Assembly (NCBI GenBank): GCA_025360355.1
Contig: JANYCL010000006.1
Span: forward strand, 1-5,275
Origin: Sphingobacteriaceae bacterium
Lineage (GTDB): Bacteria; Bacteroidota; Bacteroidia; B-17B0; Aurantibacillaceae
Reading direction: 5' to 3'
Length of the DNA: 5,275 nt
Shown here piece after piece: positions 1 to 4,802 of this stretch. A program made the translations under genes and the position numbers. Below the pieces are notes generated by a model that was given only the letters and a program-made list of their open reading frames with translations, ran no database searches and was not told the origin of the DNA. Numbering within the stretch: position 1 is the first letter of the stretch; each line of letters begins with the position of its first letter.

Positions 1-524
1 AAGATTTTTTTGATCACACAATTGATAGAAAATATGTAGCGCTTGTTTGGGGAAATGTAAAAGAAGATGAAGGCACAATTACTGCAAATGTTGGAAGAGA
101 TCTTAAGAACAGAAAAGTAATGACCGTTTTCCCGGGTTCAGAATATGGAAAACACGCTGTAACACATTACAAAGTAATTGAACGTTTTGGTTTTGTGACT
201 TTAGTTGAATGTATTTTAGAAACCGGACGCACACATCAGATCCGCGTGCATTTTAAATCTATCGGTCACCCTTTATTTAACGACAATGAATATGGCGGCG
301 ATATGGTTTTGAAAGGATTAAATACCGCTACTTACAAAAAGTTCATTCATAATTGTTTTAAGATGTGTCCGCGACATGCGCTTCATGCAAAAACATTAGG
401 CATCACACATCCGATCACAGGAAAGAAATTATTATTCGAAAGTAAAATTCCTGGCGATATGCAAAGTGTAATTGATAAGTGGAGAAAGTACGTCGAGAAA
501 AAAGAATTTGATTTGGAAGAATAA
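1..524 (+). CDS. RluA/RluD-family pseudouridine synthase, C-terminal part (5' end outside window)
   Basis: This enzyme family converts specific uridines in rRNA or tRNA to pseudouridine in the cytoplasm. The reading frame is open from the window edge (first whole codon at position 3) to a TAA at 522-524, giving 173 visible residues. Visible family marks are the RKYVALVWG segment, whose Tyr (residue 11 of the fragment) is the conserved motif III tyrosine, and GRTHQIRVH (fragment residues 75-83, bases 225-251), the hallmark motif of the RluA/RluD group. The later YGGD and RHALHAKTLG segments resemble Bacteroidota members. The catalytic aspartate motif (HRLDxxTSG) and any S4 RNA-binding domain would lie upstream and cannot be seen. 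An internal ATG at 120 is not the start, because family sequence continues before it. The gene converges on psd with a 33-bp gap. Target specificity (RluD, RluC or another paralogue) cannot be decided from this part. Confidence 0.95.
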   Translation, partial: DFFDHTIDRKYVALVWGNVKEDEGTITANVGRDLKNRKVMTVFPGSEYGKHAVTHYKVIERFGFVTLVECILETGRTHQIRVHFKSIGHPLFNDNEYGGDMVLKGLNTATYKKFIHNCFKMCPRHALHAKTLGITHPITGKKLLFESKIPGDMQSVIDKWRKYVEKKEFDLEE

Positions 525-526
525 AT

Positions 527-550
527 TGCGTCTCTGCGTCTTTGCGAGAA
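527..550. repeat. short tandem 8-bp repeat in the convergent gap
   Basis: Three consecutive 8-bp units read tgcgtctc, tgcgtctt and tgcgagaa; the last is degenerate. They nearly fill the 33-bp gap between the convergent pseudouridine synthase and psd stop codons. From general familiarity, strings of the type 'gcgtctttgcg', or 'cgcaaagacgc' on the other strand, recur between genes in many bacterial genomes. I infer a dispersed intergenic repeat. It has no clear stem-loop plus T-run, so it is not an obvious terminator for either gene. Confidence 0.6.
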
Positions 551-557
551 ATATCTG

Positions 558-1214
558 CTAAATCTCCCCTAACACAGATTGGCTTCCTTTCACAACATCA
601 CCGATCTTCACATCCAGTTTTGTTCCAACAGGTAAAAAAAGATCTACACGTGAACCGAATTTAATAAAACCCATTTGTCCGCATTGCTCTGCTTTATCGC
701 CTTCTTTACAATACCAAACAATTCTTCTTGCCAAAGCGCCTGCAATTTGTCGGAATAAAATTTCTGTTCCATTCTTATGCTTTACAACAACTGTTGTGCG
801 TTCGTTATCTGTACTTGATTTTGGTTCCCAGGCTGCTAAAAATTTCCCCGGGTGATATTTAAAAAAACTTACATCACCCGAAATTGGATAACGGTTGATG
901 TGAACATTTATTGGTGACATAAAAATACTCACCTGCAAACGCTTGCCTTTAAAATACTCTGCTTCTTCGGTTTCTTCAATTACAACAACTTTACCATCTG
1001 CCGGAGCAATGATTAAATTATCTCCTTTTTTATGTTCGCGTGTAGGATCGCGGAAAAACTGAACTATGACAATTGTTAAAAATGCGCTCAGCAAATATGC
1101 AAACCAATGTGCAATCGCAAATGTTGGGAAAAAATAATGAGCTATAAAAATGAGGATGGCACTAAATACAAGAACCAATAATAAACTCGCGTAACCTTCT
1201 TTGTGAAATTTCAT
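558..1214 (-). CDS. psd: phosphatidylserine decarboxylase, short pyruvoyl-dependent form
   Basis: This membrane enzyme decarboxylates phosphatidylserine to phosphatidylethanolamine, the last step of that lipid pathway. The 218-residue length fits the short bacterial form. Two hydrophobic segments (about residues 9-29 and 33-53) anchor the N-terminus and are followed by FFRDPTR (53-59). The soluble domain has APADGKV (Asp73), MSPINVHINRYP (99-110, His105), YHPGKF (120-125) and GQMGFIKFGSR (179-189). By family analogy, self-cleavage falls between Gly187 and Ser188. Ser188 would become the pyruvoyl group, leaving a small alpha chain of about 31 residues; Asp73 and His105 match the catalytic Asp and His of the E. 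coli enzyme. The ATG at 1214 lies 24 bp after the stop of the upstream epimerase gene, so the two are probably one transcript. The usual partner gene, phosphatidylserine synthase (pssA), is not in the window. An archaetidylserine-type substrate is unlikely in this lineage. Confidence 0.96.
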   Translation of the reverse strand: MKFHKEGYASLLLVLVFSAILIFIAHYFFPTFAIAHWFAYLLSAFLTIVIVQFFRDPTREHKKGDNLIIAPADGKVVVIEETEEAEYFKGKRLQVSIFMSPINVHINRYPISGDVSFFKYHPGKFLAAWEPKSSTDNERTTVVVKHKNGTEILFRQIAGALARRIVWYCKEGDKAEQCGQMGFIKFGSRVDLFLPVGTKLDVKIGDVVKGSQSVLGEI

Positions 1215-1238
1215 GGGCTCAAAGATAAGAATTAAATC

Positions 1239-2387
1239 CTAACCCAAATGCTTTACCATCTCGCCACAAATAAATTCGGAAGCTTTACCATCACCATACA
1301 ATTTTGGGAATTGCATGTTTGACTTAGACGTTAAATTTTTATAAGACTCGATTATTTTAGCTTCGTTGGCATCAGCAATTAAAGCAGTACCGCATTCTAC
1401 TAATTCGATCCATTCTGTTTCAGGACGTAAGATCACACAAGGCTTTTCAAAATAAAATGCTTCTTTTTGAACTCCGCCGCTGTCCGTCATAACAATTTTA
1501 CAATTTTTTTCTAAAGCGATCATTTCTAAAAAAGAAGCAGGTGCTGCAATATGGAATTTTGAATTTGACTTTATCTCTTTCAAAAGTTCAGGTTTTAAAT
1601 TAGTCTCTAATAATTTTGCAGTACGCGGATGCAAAGGCAAGATCACATCCAAATTATCTGAAACTGAAATTTTATTTAAAGCACTGAACAAAGCATTTAA
1701 ACGCTCAGGTTCATCCGTATTATTGTTACGGTGGATCGTTGCTAAAATAAATTTATTCTTCTCTAATTTATATTTCGAAATAATATCCGTTTTTTTATCC
1801 GCAACTTCCGAAAAGAATAAACTGTTATCATACATTACATCCCCACAATGATAAAATTTAGGATTGTCAACTGTATATGGCTCTATACTCTTCGCATTAA
1901 ATCCTTCTTTCACTAAATTATCATAACCTGTTTTGGTTGGCGAAAATAATAATGTACTCAAATGATCGCACAAAATTCTGTTCACTTCTTCAGGCATGGC
2001 TTTACTTCTTGAACGCAAACCTGCTTCAATATGCACAACAGGTACATGAATTTTACTTGCCGCAATTCCTCCCGCTAATGTTGAATTCGTATCACCATAC
2101 AACACAATTGCATTTGGTTTTTCTTTTACTAAAATTTCTTCAATGCCTGTTATCATCGTGGCTGTTTGTTTACCATGACTCCCACTCCCCACATTCAAAT
2201 TATAATCCGGCACAGGAATTCCCAATTCATCAAAAAAGATCTGACTCATATTCTCATCATAATGCTGACCGGTATGAACAATAATTTCTTTGATCTGCGA
2301 ACTGAAATGCGTTTTTATGGCGCGACTCAAAGCCGCAGCTTTAATAATTTGCGGACGAGCTCCGATTATTGTGACAATTTTTACCAT
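1239..2387 (-). CDS. wecB: non-hydrolysing UDP-N-acetylglucosamine 2-epimerase family (WecB-like)
   Basis: This cytoplasmic enzyme inverts C2 of a UDP-sugar, classically UDP-GlcNAc to UDP-ManNAc, for surface polysaccharide synthesis. At 382 residues it is full length, with the two Rossmann-like halves of the GT-B-fold epimerases. Visible motifs are GARPQIIK (9-16), HTGQHYDENMS (38-48), GDTNST (98-103), HIEAGLRS (119-126), PEEVNR (132-137), IHRNNNTD (218-225), LHPRT (252-256), TDSGGVQKEA (301-310) and ETEW (323-326). Against E. coli WecB these keep Arg11, Lys16, Asp99, Glu121, Glu133, Arg137, His219, Ser303 and Glu309, so the enzyme should be active. The first motif reads GARPQ rather than the GTRPE of classical WecB. 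That resembles relatives acting on modified sugars such as UDP-2,3-diacetamido uronic acids (WbpI/WlbD type), so the exact substrate is uncertain. psd follows after 24 bp. A palindromic repeat ends 10 bp before the start codon. Confidence 0.93.
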   Translation of the reverse strand: MVKIVTIIGARPQIIKAAALSRAIKTHFSSQIKEIIVHTGQHYDENMSQIFFDELGIPVPDYNLNVGSGSHGKQTATMITGIEEILVKEKPNAIVLYGDTNSTLAGGIAASKIHVPVVHIEAGLRSRSKAMPEEVNRILCDHLSTLLFSPTKTGYDNLVKEGFNAKSIEPYTVDNPKFYHCGDVMYDNSLFFSEVADKKTDIISKYKLEKNKFILATIHRNNNTDEPERLNALFSALNKISVSDNLDVILPLHPRTAKLLETNLKPELLKEIKSNSKFHIAAPASFLEMIALEKNCKIVMTDSGGVQKEAFYFEKPCVILRPETEWIELVECGTALIADANEAKIIESYKNLTSKSNMQFPKLYGDGKASEFICGEMVKHLG

Positions 2388-2397
2388 TCCTTTTGTT

Positions 2398-2414
2398 CGA
2401 CCCCTTCAGGGTCG
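2398..2414. repeat. 17-bp interrupted palindrome, copy 1
   Basis: The sequence cgaccccttcagggtcg has perfect 6-bp arms (cgaccc/gggtcg) around a 5-base centre. With the two flanking bases 'tt' it is identical to a second copy exactly 50 bp away at 2448-2464. It sits 10 bp upstream of the epimerase start codon in minus-strand terms, so in a radC-to-epimerase transcript it would form a hairpin near the ribosome start site. No T-run follows on either strand, which argues against intrinsic termination. A dispersed intergenic palindrome or a protein or RNA-structure site are both possible. Confidence 0.75.
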
Positions 2415-2447
2415 TTCTCTTTGTATATTATTTCTTCTATTCACATT

Positions 2448-2464
2448 CGACCCCTTCAGGGTCG
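2448..2464. repeat. 17-bp interrupted palindrome, copy 2
   Basis: This is an exact second copy of the 17-bp palindrome at 2398-2414, and 'ttcga' at the left junction is also shared. The flanks outside the 19-bp match differ (tgtt and ttct around copy 1, catt and cgca around copy 2), so the unit rather than a longer segment was duplicated. The 50-bp start-to-start distance is close to five DNA helical turns, which would put both copies on the same face of the helix; that is arithmetic, not evidence of protein binding. Confidence 0.75.
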
Positions 2465-2481
2465 CGCAACCAAATTCTTTT

Positions 2482-2509
2482 CCCTATTGCCTATTCGCTA
2501 TTCCCTAAT
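2482..2509. repeat. tandem 7-bp repeat, four units
   Basis: Four consecutive heptamers read ccctatt, gcctatt, cgctatt and ccctaat. Most differences fall in the first two bases of each unit, while the ctatt core is kept in the first three. The array ends 2 bp before the radC stop codon (complement of 2512-2514), so it lies just downstream of radC in the radC-epimerase gap. Heptanucleotide tandem repeats between genes are known in some bacteria (for example the STRR repeats of cyanobacteria). Relation to those is not implied; the shared feature is only the period. Confidence 0.65.
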
Positions 2510-2511
2510 GG

Positions 2512-3213
2512 CTACAAAATTCCTTCGTCTGCAAAGCTAAGATATTTTTGGTCACCAATTATAATATGGTCTAACAAATTTACATCCATTATCCTGGCGC
2601 TTTCTTTTATCTTTTTGGTGAGGGAAATGTCTTGTTCGCTGGGTTTTAATTGTCCTGAAGGATGGTTATGGCATAAAATAATTCCGCTGGCGAGCATTTC
2701 TATGGCGGGTTTTAAGATCAGGCGTGCATCTACAACAGTTCCGCTTACGCCGCCTTTGCTTATGCATTCCATTTTTACTACCGAATTGGCACGGTTCAAT
2801 AATAAGATCCAGAATTCCTCGTGAGGCAGATCGCTGAGTTTTTTATTCAATAATTTAAAAGCATCATTCGATGTTGCGATCTTTGGTTTTTCTGAACTCT
2901 CATATTCCTTCCGCCTTCTTCCCAACTCAAAAGCCGACGCAATATTAATCGCCTTTGCCTCTCCTATTCCTTTAAATTTTTTTAATTCATTCACGCTTGT
3001 CTTAGCCAGTAAATTCAAATCATTATTATAAAAATTTAATATGCGCTGCGCTAATTGAATTGCCGTTTCTTCCCTAGTACCGAAACCAATTTGTATCGCG
3101 AGTAATTCAGCATCGGATAAGTTTTGTCTGCCAATATTCAATAATTTCTCTCTTGGCCTGTCATCTTCCGCTAAAAATTTTATCGGAATGTGTTTCATTA
3201 ATGTTTCTTCCAT
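2512..3213 (-). CDS. radC: RadC family protein (HhH plus JAMM/MPN+ domain)
   Basis: The 233-residue protein is a complete RadC. The N-terminal part holds DRPREKLL (18-25) and a helix-hairpin-helix, GIGEAKAINI (82-91), typical of DNA contact. The C-terminal half is the JAMM/MPN+ fold: EEFWILLLN (132-140), then HNHPSGQLKPSEQD (182-195), which fits the H-x-H-x7-S-x2-D metal-site pattern exactly (His182, His184, Ser192, Asp195), with Glu132 or Glu133 as the likely remaining active residue. It ends in FADEGIL, as family members commonly do. The 'DNA repair' name is historical, since the E. coli radC102 allele was traced to recG. The biochemical role is unsettled, and a zinc-dependent peptidase-like activity is only suggested by fold. 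A second possible start is Met6 (ATG at 3196-3198), which would remove only five residues. It is probably the first gene of the minus-strand group and diverges from the MFS gene. Confidence 0.95.
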   Translation of the reverse strand: MEETLMKHIPIKFLAEDDRPREKLLNIGRQNLSDAELLAIQIGFGTREETAIQLAQRILNFYNNDLNLLAKTSVNELKKFKGIGEAKAINIASAFELGRRRKEYESSEKPKIATSNDAFKLLNKKLSDLPHEEFWILLLNRANSVVKMECISKGGVSGTVVDARLILKPAIEMLASGIILCHNHPSGQLKPSEQDISLTKKIKESARIMDVNLLDHIIIGDQKYLSFADEGIL

Positions 3214-3216
3214 CTT

Positions 3217-3317
3217 TAACCCGTAGGACTAGTTTTATTAATTAATTTTTAGCGGTTCTACGGATAAAATCCGTAGAGTTTCATTGCTCTACTTATCTAG
3301 TCAAGTCCAACGGGTAA
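3217..3317. repeat. 101-bp element with imperfect terminal inverted repeats, upstream of radC
   Basis: The outer arms are acccgtaggact (3219-3230) and agtccaacgggt (3304-3315), which pair at 11 of 12 positions. Inside lies a 9-bp perfect hairpin (3257-3277). A ccgtag-like motif occurs four times in two orientations: ccgtaggact at 3221, ccgtagagtt at 3271, the complement of ggttctacgg at 3254, and the complement of agtccaacgg at 3304. The element begins 3 bp upstream of the radC ATG and fills nearly half of the divergent intergenic region. No target-site duplication is clear. It could be a small non-autonomous repeat element, or regulatory RNA or DNA structure in the radC leader. Confidence 0.5.
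3257..3277. repeat. perfect 9-bp hairpin with a 3-base loop
   Basis: tctacggat (3257-3265) and atccgtaga (3269-3277) are perfect inverted repeats separated by aaa. The right arm can alternatively pair downstream: gtagag (3273-3278) with ctctac (3287-3292). The two pairings exclude each other. Neither strand shows a T-run directly after the stem, so an intrinsic terminator is not supported. The hairpin lies between the divergent radC and MFS starts. Confidence 0.55.
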
Positions 3318-3425
3318 GTGCGAAATTAATATCACATTTCATTCATTGGTGGCTATAAATTGTAGCAATCGGGCAAATTGTTCATTAATCCTTTGTTTTT
3401 TTCGGTTCATTCAATTCAAAATCGG

Positions 3426-3433
3426 TAATTTTG
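3426..3433 (+). promoter_or_regulatory. candidate Bacteroidota-type -7 promoter box (TAnnTTTG) for the MFS gene
   Basis: TAATTTTG matches the TAnnTTTG -7 consensus used by the Bacteroidota primary sigma factor. It ends 7 bases before the ATG at 3441, so transcription would start at or within a few bases of the start codon. That implies a leaderless or nearly leaderless mRNA, consistent with the absence of a Shine-Dalgarno sequence. The upstream -33 TTTG element is not evident at the usual spacing: ttcg at 3401-3404 is a weak candidate, and tttg at 3392-3395 is too far. Confidence 0.4.
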
Positions 3434-3440
3434 TACACCA

Positions 3441-4700
3441 ATGTCTGTTTTCAACACAGAATCCCTCGATATTTTCCGGATCAAAGAATTCCGTTACTTT
3501 ATTTACGCCCGGTTTTTCCTCACAGTAGCAATTCAAATGCAGTTCAGCACTATTAGTCTGCAAATTTATTACGAGCATACTGATGATCCTTTAATTCAAG
3601 GTTTGATCGGACTAACTGAAGCCATCCCTTTTGTGATCACTTGTTTTTTCTCGGGAATTGTTGCTGATACTTATAACCGACGAAAAATTTTACTTGCAGG
3701 AATTTTTGTTTTATTTCTGGGTTGTCTGCTTCTTTATTTTCACAGCGCTTCGTTCTCCCTATTTTTAAAAAATACCGGCATGACGGTTTTATTTTCAATT
3801 GTATTTTTATTTGGAATTATCCGCGCATTTCTTGCTGCTTGCACGCATCCGTTCATGAGTCAGCTCGTACCGCGAACCCATTATACAAACTCCGCAACAT
3901 GGAATAGCACAGCCTGGCATATCGGCGCCATACTCGGACCGGTTGTTGCCGGAATTATTTATGGCTATAAAGGAAAACTAAATGCTGATACATGTTATCT
4001 TGTTGATTGCATTTTATTTTTGATCTCCATTTATTTTATTTTCAAGATCAGCAATAAACCAAAACCGATCCGGGAAGAAAAAGAAACTTTATTTCAAAGC
4101 ATGACCGTTGGTTTGAAATTTGTTTTCAAAAATAAAATGGTATTGAGTGCTTTGACTTTAGACCTGTTCGCTGTTTTATTTGGAGGCGCAGTTGCGATGA
4201 TACCGATGTTTAACGATAAAATTTTACATCTCGGTCCGGAAGCTTATGGTTTATTAAGAACTTCTCCTGCGATCGGTGCTGTATTGATGGCTTTGGTTTT
4301 AGCAGTGAAACCTCCCGCGAAAAAAGCAGGACTAGCTTTGATCTGGTCGGTGATTGGTTTTGGAGCGTTTACAATTTTATTTGCATTCTGTACAAATTAT
4401 TGGTTAGCACTTTTGATGTTGTTGATGACAGGCGCGTTTGATAATGTAAGCGTTGTCGTTCGTCATAGCATTTTACAATTATCGACTCCCGATCACATGC
4501 GCGGAAGAGTTACCGCTGTAAATAATATTTTTATCGGCTCAAGCAACGAGATCGGCGCTTTTGAATCGGGAGTTGCTGCAAAAGCAATTGGATTAGTTCC
4601 TTCAATTATTTTTGGAGGAGCGATGACAATTGGAACAGTTCTCGGTATACAAAAACTGAATCCGAAGTTGAAAGACATGGATCTTACCAAATATGAATGA
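3441..4700 (+). CDS. MFS transporter, MFS_3 (EntS-like) type
   Basis: This 419-residue inner-membrane permease has the usual length and about 12 hydrophobic segments of the major facilitator superfamily. Motif A between helices 2 and 3 reads GIVADTYNRRK (72-82). The features LVPRTHYTNSATWNSTAWHIGAILGP (142-167; the asparagine/tryptophan stretch is typical) and MRGRVTAVNNIFIGSSNEIGAFESG (353-377) are typical of the MFS_3 group that includes the enterobactin exporter EntS, so export of a small molecule driven by proton motive force is likely. The substrate cannot be inferred; no siderophore or antibiotic biosynthesis gene is nearby. The start is supported by the N-terminal DIFRIKEFRYFIYARFF, which matches family N-termini, and by a TAnnTTTG box just upstream. 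It diverges from radC. The next plus-strand gene starts 102 bp later, beyond an inverted repeat array. Confidence 0.92.
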   Translation: MSVFNTESLDIFRIKEFRYFIYARFFLTVAIQMQFSTISLQIYYEHTDDPLIQGLIGLTEAIPFVITCFFSGIVADTYNRRKILLAGIFVLFLGCLLLYFHSASFSLFLKNTGMTVLFSIVFLFGIIRAFLAACTHPFMSQLVPRTHYTNSATWNSTAWHIGAILGPVVAGIIYGYKGKLNADTCYLVDCILFLISIYFIFKISNKPKPIREEKETLFQSMTVGLKFVFKNKMVLSALTLDLFAVLFGGAVAMIPMFNDKILHLGPEAYGLLRTSPAIGAVLMALVLAVKPPAKKAGLALIWSVIGFGAFTILFAFCTNYWLALLMLLMTGAFDNVSVVVRHSILQLSTPDHMRGRVTAVNNIFIGSSNEIGAFESGVAAKAIGLVPSIIFGGAMTIGTVLGIQKLNPKLKDMDLTKYE

Positions 4701-4703
4701 CGT

Positions 4704-4796
4704 AAGAAGTACGAATTACGATTGACGAAGTACGAATCTAGATTGTTAAAATTTTTATTTCCCAGATTCGTCAATCGTACTTCGTAAATCGTAATT
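4704..4796. repeat. inverted array of ACGA-type 7-bp units between the MFS and DUF2400 genes
   Basis: The left arm is in-phase heptamers aagaagt, acgaatt, acgattg, acgaagt and acgaatc (4704-4738). The right arm carries the same type on the other strand: gattcgt, caatcgt, acttcgt and aaatcgt (4765-4792). Bases 4714-4735 pair with 4775-4796 at 21 of 22 positions. Closer to the loop the right arm has one extra heptamer before gaatct/agattc (4734-4739 with 4764-4769) pair again. About 24 AT-rich bases form the centre. The array starts 3 bp after the MFS stop and ends 6 bp before the next ATG. It could end MFS transcription as a long hairpin or be a dispersed intergenic repeat; both may hold. Confidence 0.75.
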
Positions 4797-4802
4797 AATC
4801 AA

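Noticed and set aside
120..122. ATG as the start of the pseudouridine synthase
   Set aside because: The frame is open to the window edge, and bases 3-119 encode conserved family sequence including the motif III tyrosine, so this is an internal methionine.
2396..2464. Possible CRISPR array (two identical palindromic repeats with a spacer-like gap)
   Set aside because: There are only two copies, the repeat is just 17-19 bp, and no third repeat or cas gene is present.
1937..2540. Plus-strand open frames antisense to the epimerase N-terminal half
   Set aside because: They overlap a gene with intact catalytic motifs, and their translations (rich in H, S, Y, L) look like antisense shadow.
2393..2824. 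Plus-strand open frame of 143 codons across the radC-epimerase gap
   Set aside because: It runs through the palindromic and heptamer repeats and antisense to radC, and its translation is low-complexity with no family resemblance. RadC on the other strand has full family motifs.
2512..3213. radC as evidence of a mobile or defence island
   Set aside because: RadC homologues do occur on mobile elements, but this one has the full HhH plus JAMM form, housekeeping neighbours, and no integrase, transposase or att-like repeats nearby.
3257..3277. Rho-independent terminator
   Set aside because: The stem is good but no T-run follows on either strand, and it lies between divergent gene starts where no transcript should end.
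3346..3528. Short plus-strand frame of 60 codons overlapping the MFS start
   Set aside because: It overlaps the promoter box and the MFS N-terminus in another frame, and its product resembles no family.
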